This document shows positions 45,204 to 58,299 of a stretch of 64,000 nt of DNA, one piece after another; within the stretch, counting starts at the first letter, position 1, and every line of letters starts with the position of its first letter. The notes under the pieces are model-generated. The model worked only from the letters and a program-made list of their open reading frames with translations. It searched no databases and was not told the DNA's origin. The DNA is from Gibbula magus. Taxonomy: Eukaryota; Mollusca; Gastropoda; Trochida; Trochidae. Location of the stretch: the NCBI GenBank assembly GCA_936450465.1, contig OW388300.1, forward strand, positions 17,745,266-17,809,265, written 5' to 3'. Position numbers and translations under genes: made by a program.

Positions 45204-45625
45204 TATAAGTAATACCTTTCAATGAAAACCGTGCACCAGCCTTATATATACGCAGAATCACGCCCTGTTTTCATGTATTTTATATATTAAAACGTTATCT
45301 ACAAATTCAAATCTGTCTTCTTGTCTTCTTTTTAAAATTTCACGACCTTGCCCATAAAGAAAATAACTATACTGCACCGATTAGCATTTAAATGATCATG
45401 TTCACAAACAACCAGTACGTCTCTACAAAATAACACCATTGACAACATTTGGCAACAACATTTGTATGTGACTCCACGAAAAGATGGATAGAAAAGATAT
45501 ATTTAGTATCATGTCAAGCAACATTTGTTGAGTTACCCCGGTTAGACCTATTGGTTTACAATCAGGGTATGCTTCTACCTGAAATTGCATTATATATAGT
45601 ATGTGGCAAGGACGTCACTTCTAAT

Positions 45626-45630
<5 letters not shown>

Positions 45631-45656
<26 letters not shown>
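45631..45656. repeat. (TA)n microsatellite
   Basis: Thirteen or so TA dinucleotides following TGGTT. Confidence 0.9.
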
Positions 45657-45663
<7 letters not shown>

Positions 45664-45668
45664 CCTAA

Positions 45669-45799
45669 TTGTGCATTTGGATCGTTTGTATTGAACGAGA
45701 AGATGTCATCGAAGCGGAGGAACAACGAGTTCGAATAACGAGTTATTCCTCCACTTCCATGGAAGCTTCGAGTTCAATACAAACGATCCAAATGCACAA
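45669..45799. repeat. foldback element, 28-bp perfect arms
   Basis: TTGTGCATTTGGATCGTTTG... at 45669-45696 is perfectly complementary to 45772-45799. The inner part has smaller dyads (CGAAG, GAGGAATAACTCG, CTTCCATGGAAG), so it can form a branched hairpin. Confidence 0.9.
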
Positions 45800-46559
45800 G
45801 TATGATGTTCTATATTTAGTATATAACCCCTTTTATTAACATTTGGTAAACAAATAAAGTTGCATACATTTACTGGGGCGACGTGTTGCGCATTGATACA
45901 TTGACGGTTGCTTGACCAGCAAGTCTCACTATTTGATATCTTAATAATACCTTTTCTCATTAGTAAGCCCAGTATAGCTTTAATTGATATTTTCTGCAGT
46001 GTGTTAACGTAATTAAAACATCAAATTTGCTTTACTATCATTTAATTACAAAGAACTGTAAATAAATTAGTGATAATTTGTGTAACATTTTCCCTGCTTG
46101 TGCTGTTTATATTTGGGTCTAAATCCAATCTGATACTTTAATCAACTGAAAAATTACTAACAGTAACATTAATTCCGGAGATTGAATTAGGAAAAATATT
46201 GAAAATTCTGAGAAGTGCCGAAGTTTAGAGAAAGTAGAACCGTCAGCCGTGCAATACGGAATTCACTGTGCAATACGGAAATCGACCACGGAAACAGTAT
46301 TGCACCACTGTATTACTTTATTTAGTTTGCATGGGTGTATAATAAATCCTCATCTTTCCATGTATGAAAGTAATGAATGACAGTTTGAATTCTCTATTCT
46401 GCATAGACACGACCAAGAGTCTAATGTCGTTGTCAAGCAAGTGATAAATGAAATGAATACATGAGATGTTTATTCAATAAATTGGGATTTTGACAATTAA
46501 ATTGATTTTACAATAAATTGGATTTGTGTACAGATATTACCTGGATGCCAGGTTGGATC

Positions 46560-46640
46560 GTTGGTCACATCAAATCCAATCCAGATCACAACATCAACTG
46601 GAACCACATCGATATCCTTCAACGAAAACCAGCCGGACAA
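46560..46640 (+). pseudogene. possible retroelement endonuclease scrap
   Basis: One frame reads HIKSNPDHNINWNHIDILQR, which resembles the H...HN.NW......L segment C-terminal to GIY-YIG domains of Penelope-like elements. Short and unsupported by flanking repeats, so tentative. Confidence 0.25.
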
Positions 46641-46768
46641 TAAACAACGAAGTCCAAGACGTTACTGTAATTCTTATCACCTGCTCAATAATTGTCCGTT
46701 ATTGGTTACACTGTTATGCCCTAAACACACTTATGTTATGTTAACACGTTATTATTCTTAATCTTCTA

Positions 46769-47115
46769 AAGGAGCAGTAGCACGTTTTTTTTTCAAAATT
46801 ATTTTTTTCAAATGTCCCTTTTATAATGATTGCTTATGCCATCTATATTTACTTTATAGGGTAAAACATCTTATTACACAAACTAATTACCCGTAGTAGT
46901 AATAACGATGTTGGGTATACAATTGCACGACGTCAATTGAATGTAGAAACACATTTTATTATTTCGAATTACCAAAACGATTCCCATGGCTTCACCGAAC
47001 CTTGTACACTTATTGTTTTAACTTGATTTTCCGAAGAGAGATTGTTTTTTACTATTAGTGACATTATTTTAAAAATTCTTTCCATCAACTTATTTCAGCA
47101 AAACAAGGTGTTGTC
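46769..47115 (+). mobile_element. MITE copy, right end decayed
   Basis: Starts TA-AAGGAGCAGTAGCACGTTTT. Interior blocks match the 34442 copy in order (ATTACACAAAC, GTAGTAATAACG, CGATTCCCATGGCTT, GATTTTCCGAAGAGAGA). The far end has lost the inverted repeat (GCAAAACAAGGTGTTGTCAG). Confidence 0.78.
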
Positions 47116-47330
47116 AGGGTATTGTAGTAGCGTAGCTGATACAAATACACTGATGGAGCAGGATATATCTCATACACTGTATAAACACTACAGCTGTAAA
47201 GCATGAATATCAGATAGCTATCAAGCTATGTCTGTCTTGTTTATCACCTGTGGGAACAGAGGGGTGTTGATGAGTATGTAACGAATGTTCCGGTTATCCA
47301 ATGTTTATTTGTGCATCAGGTTCAGTCACA

Positions 47331-47645
47331 ACAGGGGCGGGATAGCGCAGTGGTTAGCGCGTTCGGCTACGGATCAAGAGGTCCGGGGTTCAAATCACGC
47401 CAGGTGCACGTTAACTTGTCTGCAGTAGAGAACTGTTCTATACGCAGTAAGGTTTGGGTGCAATGCTACAGTGAATTTCAGTGCAGTACCACCCATGGTT
47501 CGCTAGTTCCAGCCGTTGCTCGCAGGTTTCACCGTAATGCATAGCCACATGGCGTTTCAGGCTTTCTCCCTGCCATAATACTAGCAGCCGTGATATAAGT
47601 GAACTACTCTTGAAAGCAGCGTTAGACCCCAACTCACTCACTCAG
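47331..47645 (+). mobile_element. tRNA-derived SINE
   Basis: A pol III promoter is visible: A box TAGCGCAGTGG at 47343-47353 and B box GGTTCAAATC at 47387-47396, with tRNA-like spacing. A body of about 220 bp follows, ending GAAAGCAGCGTTAGACCCC and AACTCACTCACTCAG. The tail resembles SINE tails I remember from abalone and related gastropods. The ORF at 47311-47544 is incidental. Confidence 0.85.
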
Positions 47646-47649
47646 TCAA

Positions 47650-48750
47650 AACCTCTTGCTGACTTAAGGTTTCCGAACAAACAACAGCCAGGTCTCCCTT
47701 TGATACACTCTCCTTCTGAATTAAAGTCGCTATAATTTGCAAATAAATATAACAGCTTCACGCATAGTTCTTTGTGATTAGTTTGTTTCCTCAAAGTAAC
47801 CCATCACTAACATATACAATAAAAAGTGTTAGCACTTAATGATACACTTATCTGTATATGCAGGTGAATTAATTGGTCGACTAACACAGACCTCCCTTGA
47901 GAGCACACTGTTTACCTAATGAGCATATTAAATACCATGTTCTTCCTATTTGAATTTATAACAATAAAGAATCAACATTGATACATTGTAGGTATCTAAG
48001 GAATGGACTATATAAGTGAATGCCAGTTTACTGTAATTGATACCATGCGTGCTGTCACAAACTACAAGATTAATACAGGAAGATAATCGTCCGAGACAAA
48101 TTGCCGCAATCTATGTAAGCACTGAAACCTGACAGTTCCCGGTCTCATATCTGCAATCATGCCTACCCACCAACCCAAGCCAACTCATTCTTGAGTCGAA
48201 TATTGAGATTTTTATGATACTGTGACATAAATTCCGTATAAGCACTGTAGTCTAACATACATTTGTACATTTACGTCTACATCATCAATGCATCCAATCA
48301 ACCTTCATTTTCATTTTCACTTTCTCTCTGAACTCTCACAGGAAACCATGTGGAACGACGACTTTGCCAATACGCAAGAGGGAAGACCTACTGATATTCC
48401 GCCCTCACTCCACAATCACCCCACCACAAACAACGCCCACCCCAGCTTATTTCTACCCTAACTTTACATCCCTTCACCAGTTGATACCAGTGCAGAGGCC
48501 ATAGTTTCTCTTTGAAGGATTATTCATCTCTGCCAAATTCATCTCTTCAAAATCCCAACTGTTCCTGGACAGACCTTGACATGGAAACCGCCTCTCAAAA
48601 TAGCACCGATATTACATTATCAAATGTTTATGAAACGTATAAACATATAGACATAAACATTATCATCAAGCTGCACGATGTTCTATTTGTTAATGAAATC
48701 AGAGATTGATCACAGTGGGGATGTATAATTTTCAAATATCATTTCCGCGC
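47650..48750. other. no confident gene
   Basis: A pyrimidine-rich CTCTCACAG at 48334-48342 precedes a 35-codon open stretch (MWNDDFANTQEG...), which could be an exon. No partner exon is found, so I do not call it. Confidence 0.4.
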
Positions 48751-48756
48751 ATACTA

Positions 48757-49340
48757 AAAGGTTGAACAACACTCTTTCTTCAGATCGTTTATAGATGTTT
48801 AACAGAGTTCCACACTCTTTCTTTAGATATGATGTATATGTTCAACTGATTTCCGTACTTTTTTGTTTTTCAGATTTGATATGGATGTTTAAAAAATGTT
48901 AGATTTTTCTGTTATGAAAATCATCCATAGTGAGACATGTTTGATGATTTGATACATTTAATTAGTTTTTGATTAGCTTCACTCTACACTTACATCATTA
49001 CATTGAAAAGCTTTAAGAATACTAAAAGGTTGAACGACACTCTTTCTTCAGATCGTTTATGACAGTTTTACCGACTTCCATACTCTTACTTCAGATCGGA
49101 TATAGATTGTCAACTGACTACCATACTCTTTCTTCAGATCGGATAGATGTTCTACTGACTTCCGTACTGTTTTGTTTTACAGATTTCATATGGATATTTA
49201 AAAAAAAATAGATTCTTCTGTTATGAAAATCATCCATAGTGTGACATGCTTTGATGATTTCATACTTTAATAAGCTTCCGTTTCGATTAGTTTCACTCTA
49301 CAGTTACATCAGTACATTCAAAAGCTTTAAGACTGAATTT
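48757..49340. repeat. ~265-bp tandem duplication
   Basis: TACTAAAAGGTTGAAC.ACAC, TCTTTCTTCAGATCG, TTCTGTTATGAAAATCATCC and ACAGTTACATCA...AAAGCTTTAAGA occur at 48757-49018 and again at 49020-49340. Within each copy an ACTCTTTCTTCAGAT motif is itself repeated two to four times. Confidence 0.85.
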
Positions 49341-49344
49341 TAAC

Positions 49345-50330
49345 GTAACTTTCGTAGGTACTACCATGAAAAATAAGGGTTGGGTACATAACGATATCAA
49401 TTTAATTTCTTTAAGGACGTCGTGCAGATAACTCATCGTTTGGTGTTATCTAGCTGAACTTCACTCAGTTTTACGACAGGATATATGTTAATTGTAATAT
49501 ACAGGAAAAAATGGTGTACAAATTAACCGGATGATAAGTCACAGGGTTGATATGTTTTATGTCTCATAATATTCAGCTCTAGGTGGTGGTGGATACAGTC
49601 ATACATTAAGAAAATAAATTTTAAAGACACAGACGTTAACCACACCCTCTTATATATATGTAGGTCATCAATATCTATGTTTGTGCCACCAGAATGTGGA
49701 AAACACGTGTATAATAAACACTTCTATCAAGTGTTCCCATTTTTCCGAGGCGTCTGCGTGCTTGATCTTTATTACCGGGTATATGAGATAATGCATGGAC
49801 ACAGCGGGAGAAACAGGAATGTGTAGAAGTGAAGTGGTAGAGATGGCTTACCTTCTTATTTGTTGAGAAAATAATGGGATGTAATGAATTGCGTTTTTTT
49901 AATTTGTAAGAGTGTATACAATTACATTAAAACCCGAAAATAGATGAATGAGCATTAAATTAGAAAGGCGTTTCTTAAGACACATTTTCTGCATAATAAC
50001 TTCTTCATAGAGTCAAAAATAATAAACTGCTACCATACAGGGTCAGTCTTGAATGTCTTGGATATGAAATATATTATGTGTTAAAGTTACATGTAAATAT
50101 CAAAGTTAAATCACTATAAATGCAGGATGTATCATTTATAATAAAAAGTTATATTACTTACAAGTAAAGTGATGTGTACTGTTGCCAGTCACAATTGTGT
50201 CCATTGTTATTGTCATCTTAATGTCAAACTCATCATTTGACATAGTGACATAGTTACATTGTGGCTACTAATACTTGTACTTATACTTCTGTAGGTTTGG
50301 TTTGAGATAGTTAGTTCATTATATTGTTGC
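49345..50330. other. no feature recognised
   Basis: AT-rich, with no repeat or exon supported. Confidence 0.5.
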
Positions 50331-50334
50331 TTCA

Positions 50335-50717
<383 letters not shown>

Positions 50718-50719
50718 TA

Positions 50720-53700
50720 ATAATGGCCCATTACTGATTCAAATAAGATACCAGTTATTTCCAGGGAAAACATCAAACATTTCTAATATAGTATATTTCT
50801 CTCGTCAAAAAGCATCACGGATACGTATTATCAGTTGTTTTCTTAGATGACATCGACCGTGTTTTCGAATTGTTATCTATGTCTATGTTAACAAACTTAA
50901 CTTCAAAGAAGATAAAAAAGCTTCTATCATATGGAAAAGTGATTATGTGAGGGGAGGGTGGGGTAATGTAATATTGTTTATCAACGACCTTGAATAACAA
51001 ACCTGATACTTTCAATGCATAAACTTTACTTTAATGTTATTTATGAATATATATATAAACATCAAATGGAGTTCTGTTAATAATTTAGCTGTACCTTTAT
51101 TCAATTTGAATGCATTTTATAATTGGAATGCCAACCCTGGAAAAGGAAAATTCAGAGTATCCATAAGGACTGGACATGGTCAGCCATAGTTATGGCAGTT
51201 GTTATAAAGTTTCCTTGTACATAATGCTATATATAACCCCAGGTTTGGAAAATGTTCGTCTTTACAATTCGTATCGATCCGCGGTAAAGTGATTTTTTAA
51301 TCCTATACTTGTTGAAGATAATAAATTGGTATGCCTGCTTGATTTTAAGAAATATGATAAATTATTTTGACTGATACTCGTTTAGTTGCTTTCAATTTTA
51401 ATTTATTATACAACGTAGAGTTTGACAATTTAATTTAACTTTGTGTTTGACAGATTTTAACTGATTCAGGACAGAATCCTTGGAGCATCAATAACATTCA
51501 ATCGCAAAAGACAGAGCAAATGTACTGATACTATAATAGATTTTAAAGTGCTCACGAAAACACAAATGTAACATGACATATTGTCGTAAACAAGTGATGA
51601 ATGCATTACATATTTATCTGAAACTTGAACTTAAATCGTGAACTTAAACATTCAAGTATTTCAAAGTCTATAGAGTGAACTGGAGTGAAAATAAAATTAC
51701 TGATTTATCCTACCTGTGACAAAATTGTTCAAAGACCTGTAAGAAACGTGTATGTTTAAAAGGATGTAACAATGTACATATTGTCTGCAGAGAGATTTGC
51801 ATTGCAATGTATAGATTTACCAACGTATGAAGTTTGAATAGGAAATCAATTTGTCATTTCGAAATAGCAGCCATGGCGTCATACTATCAACAACAGTGTC
51901 TCAGGTTTTCTTAAGTGGACTTGCTTGATGTAAAACGTCAGAAACAACACCACCCAAGGCTCGATAATTACGCAGTTAACATAACTCAAGAATGGTCAAT
52001 GTAAATAGATTGTTCACTGACGCAGCTATTGCTTCACAAATAGTATAATGTATGTTAATCTTCTTTATAATTACACTGCTTGTATATTTTACAATGCTCT
52101 TTTGAATAATTTCGCGCAGTTTAAGTTCGATGTTAAGTTGTTACATACGTTCTTAGATTTAATTGTCACTGAGAGTTTCTAACAGAACATAAATGTTGAC
52201 AGTTCTAGCAGTAAATGTTACCACGGCTAGACAGCTTAATATAATATTTACTTCAAAGGAAACACATCTGGTAACTTTGACAACAGTCTGGAAGTCTTAT
52301 TAATACAACCAGTCAGAGATATTCGAGAAAGTGTAAAGTATGGAGAATGTTTCCAGTTAACAAAGGATTATTCAGATTGCTTTATGCATATCCTTTAAAT
52401 TACTTTCTTGACGTCGTCCCATTGTTCTCTAGTTCAATCAGTTTTCAGTAATCGAGAGCTGTTCACTAAAGTTTTTCACTCGAAGTCAAATGTTTGAAAA
52501 AGAATTATTATTTTATTTATATTTCTTATTATGACTGCAGCAATTTAACCAAAGTTTTTAACAACAGAATATAAGTAATAATTCATTAAGTGTTTAACAT
52601 TTTATTTACAAAGAAATTGCAGCTTTTTCAGGATGTATTTATTTACTAAATGAACTTGGCTTTGAGTGGGTGGATGATGAGTGGCGTGACATGTTATTGC
52701 AATTGCCTAAGAAGATGACCAGGAAATAAAACATTTACAGAATCTACAATTTACATAGCTGATTTAAAAGGAGTTATGAAAAGATACCCCTCTTAAAAAA
52801 CAACGGAGAAAATGTTCCTCATGACAGAATATTAAATCAATTTTCCCTTTGGATCATGGTCTTGACGTCAGCATCCTCATCAGAATCATTGATTAATAAT
52901 AACCCTTCACTTAGTTCAACACCTTATATGATGAAGCGTGTACAGCTAAATAGATTACTCGTAAAGCAAATGAGCAATTGGTGCACTCGATTACTCTAGC
53001 TTTCATCTTCGGAGAGTTTATGACAATCTACATAAATCCCAATTCAAGACATGTGCCCATTGATAAAGAGTCTTCTTCATAATTGTTCATTACCCACTAA
53101 TATATATCGTGATTATGTTACAACAACAGACATTCTTTCAAGCCAGTTTTACAATAGAGAATTGTTGTAATCATATGTTTGCCTCTCCACAATGCTGTAC
53201 TTTATTCTGCTCCTTGGTACTCGTACCTGTAATCTTGAAAATGTCATAACAGAAGGTATACATCTTGATAAACTAATGAGCGTTTTATCTGAAGTAGACA
53301 ATAATCTCACATCCCAGAGGTGGAACTAGTATGGTTAATATCATATGGACAAGTGTATTATGTTTGCCAACTGAAATCTCTAATCAGCAGAACAATGTGA
53401 CTGAATCGTTTACATACATGAACTTACAATTACAATAATACATATCTGAGTTTATCATTGCAAGAATCGATGTCTGACAACACATTGCATCCACCTATTC
53501 AATACTCGTGATTATGTTTGAATAATACCATGAACCAAACAATATTTTATGTGATGCAGAAGTCATGTGTTATTGATTCACAGATATTTATATTCGTATC
53601 AATATCTTTATCCCGAACCCAGTATTCTTTTTATTTATCATTCAATCATGTGTGACCATTACATGAACGTGTATATATGCAGGCTAACATTTATTTGTGC

Positions 53701-54170
53701 AATTACAACATATGTGAAGCTTGCACATGCATACACTAACAAAAGATGTTTTGCTGAACATTGATGCCCCCGGATATAAACATAAACGGAGGTTTGGGTA
53801 ACAGGGTCACACAAACTTATTAGCAAATATGTATGATGAAAAGTACAAATTATCAATGATATATAAATATCAATATAAACAAAATATGTATGCAAGTTTA
53901 TGTTCTGTTCATCACGGTAACGTGTAAACGGTAAAGCTATGACCTCACCACAGGGTATGTAAATGTCAAGAATCAATGACCTATCACTTACCAATCAAAC
54001 GTTATGACCAAGTTTAAAGTATTTTAGAAACCACACACTGACATAGATGTTCATGTTCATATCGGTAGTAGCATTATTGATACTTACATCAATAGGGAAA
54101 GTTATTTCCTTTGTTCTGACGAGTCTTTTTTCTGGATAACCAACTCTAACCTCGGTTATCTGCTTGTGTA
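50720..54170. other. AT-rich stretch, nothing recognised
   Basis: About 3.4 kb without mobile-element signature, spliced exon or tandem repeat that I can support on either strand. Confidence 0.55.
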
Positions 54171-54174
54171 GAGG

Positions 54175-54454
54175 TAGGTTTTCTTGGTTATGTACGTGTC
54201 CGAGGTAGTTATTTGAAGGCGGTTAAATCTTTGCCAAAACATTTTTTAAAGCTCTTTGGAAGATACCAAACGTTCTCGGCTTTGCTCGAACTTGGTATCT
54301 TCCCTCGAAAATTACACATTGGGAATTTCGAATATTGTCTCTCGGCTTTGCCTCTAGTCAATATTCGAAAATTCCCAATGTCAGTTGGTTTTCTGAGTTT
54401 TGACAACGACCTCGAAATAACTACCTTCAGTTTGTGCATAACCAAAATAACCTA
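54175..54454. repeat. three-hairpin foldback element
   Basis: Outer arms 54175-54219 (TAGGTTTTCTTGGTTATG...GTAGTTATTTGAAGG) and 54410-54454 are complementary. Inside are hairpin 1 (GGAAGATACCAA / TTGGTATCTTCC) and hairpin 2 (TTGGGAATTTCGAATATTG / CAATATTCGAAAATTCCCAA). Both inner loops contain CTCGGCTTTGC. The whole would fold as a three-way structure. No coding role; the open frames on both strands are by-products. Confidence 0.88.
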
Positions 54455-54459
54455 ACTCA

Positions 54460-54960
54460 ACAAATACAGTTGTAAGGTATGTCAATGGACATTGCCTCTC
54501 AACACACATTGGATTATATTCTGCCGCCTGAACATAAATGAAAGTTAAACTATGGCAATACGGACTTTGGAAAGAGAAAACACAACACACATTTGAAGCA
54601 TTTAACCGTTTTCAAATTACATGTTTGCTTTTTGACATTTTCATGCGACTTTGCCGCCATCTTGTTCCACTCTGTATATCTATCGTCAAAGATAGCACTG
54701 ACCGGTCTTCGTTCCTCGTAATCTGTTTTCAAATAGGTTCTAAGAACTGAAAAAGAGCAGGAAAATGTAAAATTTAGACAATAACTATTGAAAATTTAAC
54801 ACATTCAAATCCAAATTAAAATTAAAATGTGCATTTGGACATTGATATATATTTATGTATTACGAACATCTAATTTTTACTCTTTCCAAAACGTTTAAAC
54901 TGTTAAAACGGCGCCAAAACTAGATAGAAATGTACCCAAACGTTTAAAGTACAAATCATT
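54460..54960. other. no feature recognised
   Basis: AT-rich, nothing supported. Confidence 0.5.
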
Positions 54961-54969
54961 TTCACTCAA

Positions 54970-55275
54970 CTTGCATATTCATCCACAATTGCCGAATATG
55001 TCATAATTACTAGTTTCCAATTGAAACTGAGCAACATCATCATAGATGTACAGAAACTGAAACTACACGTGCCATTTACATGCACGGTCGTTTAAAAATG
55101 TATCGCGAGTCAATCCCGGTGCATTGTCCGGATTTCGATCATAAATAAGTTTTGCCTTCATGATATCGTCAAGATACTAAATCGACCATCATCAAAATGG
55201 TAGTTTTCGGTAGCAGTCAATACTCGGTAAATAGCACCATTTATAACGTTTGGAATATGTGACCCCCCCCCCCAA
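54970..55275. repeat. dispersed repeat, paralogue of 32748-33110
   Basis: Same ordered blocks as 32748-33110, ending TGTGACCCCCCCCCCCAACAACACAA with an expanded C run (11 against 4). Confidence 0.75.
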
Positions 55276-55379
55276 CAACACAACAGTTTAAATAAATAAA
55301 AATACAGTAGAGAGTCGTTTAGCGTTACATGGCAATATTTCAGTCACTATAGCGCGGAATACTTGAATTTCGTGCTTAC

Positions 55380-55730
55380 ATGTATAACATCACGTATTGT
55401 AAAACGTACTGTTTTGTTAATGTTTTATTCGAACGTCACAAACATTTCTATACTGCAGTGGTGCTCACCTTTTATTATGCCACTCTGTCATACAACGTGG
55501 ATTATCGTCGCACTTTTGAATTTCCACTCTATTTAGCTACAGTTTTGCTTCCATATCCTGCGACAACCTCACCATTTCTTCTTCTGAATCCGAATGCATC
55601 TTGCCACACCTCAGTACAGTGTGTTGACAATCTTGCACGAGCATCCCGTGCGCTTCCGCCTGTTGTTACCACGTGGTCGTTGAGAGGTGCGTTTAGATGT
55701 ACTGTATGGTGGGGCAGAAAACATAACTGA
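55380..55730 (+). other. 116-codon open frame, coding status doubtful
   Basis: The longest unexplained frame in the right half. It has hydrophobic first half, then ...NASCHTSVQCVDNLARASRA. No family is recognised, and no splice partner or second copy is seen in the window. It may be chance. Confidence 0.2.
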
Positions 55731-55853
55731 CCTAGGGCAGGTTATTTAATAAGAAATAATGAAACTATACTTTTGTTGATGCTTTTAATCACAACTATCA
55801 AGATTCACGCGTAAATAAGTATGACCACGTGGTGTAAGGCGTTTAATCACCCG

Positions 55854-55916
55854 GTAGTTATTGAAATACACTCTGCTCGGGCAAAGCGCTCGCAGAGTTG
55901 ATTTCAAAAACTACCT
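55854..55916. repeat. foldback hairpin, 24-bp arms
   Basis: GGTAGTTATTGAAATACACT... pairs with GCAGAGTTGATTTCAAAAAC.., with a loop CGGGCAAAGCGCTC. Confidence 0.8.
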
Positions 55917-56010
55917 TGTGAGGGTCTTTAACCTTAACATTAATACATTGTTAACTGAACAAGATGGGGAAGAAATTGCCAATTTAAAGGTGTTTTCAGT
56001 GTGGTGTTGA

Positions 56011-57215
56011 AATAATAAACACTCTCCCAACAAAGAAACACACAACAGAAAAACAGTGTTTATTTACATGTTTTTATATTTAAGATTACAAAATTACTGA
56101 TGCACATACAAAAGCTAAAGTCAGCACAGGGTGAGGTGTATGTTTCTACTACTACCTAAAGTCATGATGTGCGCTGGTGAACGTCTGTGTCTCTGAAGAC
56201 ACTCTTTCAAAGTCAGTACCTGGTGTTACCATCAAGAGCTCATCTCTGCTTGGCACCGCCTAGGCATAGGTTGAATAAGTCGACGGATCTGACGCTGTGG
56301 GATCCTTCTCCACTCATCCTGCAATGCGTCACTCAGCTGTTGTAGTGTATGTGGTTCAGGCTGTCGACGTCGTACACGTCAGTCAAGGAGATCTAATAAA
56401 TGCTCAATGGGGTTGAGATCTGGCGATTTCGATGTCCATGGCAGAACATTCACTTGTTATTGGTGAGATAATCGGTGGTGAGACATGCAATGTGCGGCCT
56501 AGCATTATTCTGCTGAAAATTTTCCCTTCTGACGTTACTGGCGGGAAGAAGGTGATGTTGGAGAATTTCGTCACGGTAGCGTAAAGCTGACAAATGTCCC
56601 TGTACACGCACCATAGTGGTTCTAGCATTCATGGATATGCCTGCCCACATCATGACACTTTCTCCGCCGTATCTGTCAAGTGGAAAGATGCAGTGACGAG
56701 CGCAACGTTCCTTTCTCCATCATAACTGGGTCGATCTCTCGTGGAGTTGAGGAGTCTGTAACGGTGACAGAGGCGGGAAATTTTACTCTAGCTACCGTGG
56801 AAGTCCCTGGCAATTGATAATTGACATTCTCCAGCTTCCAGGCGCCCATTGGCTTGATTTCCTTGGTCTTCATTCAGTCTTGGCATATTGGTGGTCGCAT
56901 AATAATATCAGAAAGTGATTCGCAAAGGTACACCCAGGTTTATATACCAACTGGTTTTGAGCTTTAATACGCACGTGCAGAATGCTTACATATTTTTCTC
57001 CATGCACCTTTTCACAGTTGCAATTCAAGGTGTTGTATTTTGGCGACAATTTACCGAATGTTGTCTTCGTGTGCAAGAATATATTTCAAAGACTATAATA
57101 GCATTTTTAAAATGACTGTATCTGATCTGTATTGATTTTAAGCCTTAATGGTTAAATTAGTCCACTTTGAAAAACACATTTCAGTTATGCGTTTCTGTTT
57201 TGGGAGAGTGTATTT
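56011..57215 (-). mobile_element. Tc1/mariner-type DNA transposon relic
   Basis: Terminal repeats AAACACTCTCCCAACAAAGA (56017 on) and its complement at 57191-57215 (GTTTCTGTTTTGGGAGAGTG) bound ~1.2 kb, the usual size for this superfamily. The transposase lies on the minus strand. The internal 56880-57190 part is diverged non-coding sequence. Confidence 0.8.
56215..56880 (-). pseudogene. Tc1-like transposase, degenerate
   Basis: Minus-strand frames read DRYGGESVMMWAGISM, VQGHLSALRYRDEILQHHLLPAS, ENFQQNNARPHIA, then SPDLNPIEHLLDLLD and LQDEWRRIPQRQIRRLI. These are the DDE catalytic region of Tc1 transposases. The Asp of FQQDNARPH is Asn here, several frame changes and stops occur (for example TGA after LLDLLD), and the DNA-binding N-terminus is unrecognisable. 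Inactive. Confidence 0.88.
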
Positions 57216-57219
57216 CAAA

Positions 57220-58130
57220 CGATTTAAAAGGAGTTATTTAAGGAAAATTACCGACTGTTGTCGAAGATTACCGTCTGTATGCTGGTCTATTCAGTAAGGT
57301 GACAATGAAACTTAAAAGTTAGGATTTCTGATCAATTAATGAAACCCAATTTTCAAAACGTATTGTATCTACAACAGATAAAAAGACTAATTTTGACTGG
57401 TAGTGTTTAATTGATCATCTCTGTCCATGTAAATGGGACGTGTAATATCGGTTTCTGAACATTTGCTGGGTTGTTGCTAAAGTGTCAATAGAAACAAGTT
57501 ATTATCATAAATTCCTATTAAATTGGATTCTTTAAGTCAAAGGAACGTGATGGTATTAAACAAGCATGGCAATAGCGACAAATACTGTTTGGTAAAGTTT
57601 GATTGATCACTACTCTCCATGTAAAGTATTGTTTCTGTGCATACGTTAGGCTAAACTGTGATTAGCAACAAGTAACTGTCATACTTTGGTGATCGGAGAT
57701 GAATATGCAAGTAGATTGAACTTATTATATCTGAAATAAGTCCAGACGACATTTTTTCATTTTAAAAAGTCGAATAAAATATTATGAAAAATACTGAATG
57801 TCCCTTTAAGTCAAAGGAACTTGATGTTATTAAACAAACATGGCAATAGCGATATTTTTCATTGAATATTAAAATGTCTTTAAAAGCAAATAATAATTTT
57901 CATTCAGTAATAAAACGATGCGATTCAATTGAAATAACTAAACAGGGTGATAAACTTCGGTTTTATAACCAATTTTCTGCATGTGCCTCTCAACGAGTGC
58001 ATTCGCTTAGCAATGACAATAATTGTGCAATTTATTTCCACAACCTGTCGTTCATTACAGTTATAATCTTATAAATGACTCTTCACTTGTAGATGTGACA
58101 AGTTAGAGAATAACCATCGAGGTATGAGTG
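57220..58130. other. no feature recognised
   Basis: A pair of similar blocks (TTTAAGTCAAAGGAACGTGATG at about 57531 and 57807, each followed by ATTAAACAA.CATGGCAATAGCGA) indicates a ~275-bp direct duplication. Nothing else. Confidence 0.55.
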
Positions 58131-58136
58131 ATTACA

Positions 58137-58211
58137 GGAAATATGTATGAGTCGAAATGATGTTCACAGTCGCATGCTTTGGCGAGCAACTGAACATCAT
58201 TTCGATTAGTG
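58137..58211. repeat. foldback hairpin
   Basis: GGAAATATGTATGAGTCGAA / TGATGTTCA pairs with TGAACATCATTTCGATTAGTGCATATTTC; loop CAGTCGCATGCTTTGGCGAGCAAC. Confidence 0.75.
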
Positions 58212-58299
58212 CATATTTCTAGTACCGAGTTGGTTACCCATAATGGCATGACATTCAATTTGAATACACATTTACAAACGACAAACGTTTCTTATCAAT

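Noticed and set aside
47331..47410. A true tRNA gene
   Set aside because: A and B boxes are present but the sequence does not close a cloverleaf acceptor stem and continues into a SINE body and tail.
48334..48480. Possible exon after CTCTCACAG (MWNDDFANTQEG)
   Set aside because: A single candidate with no phase-matched partner or family similarity.
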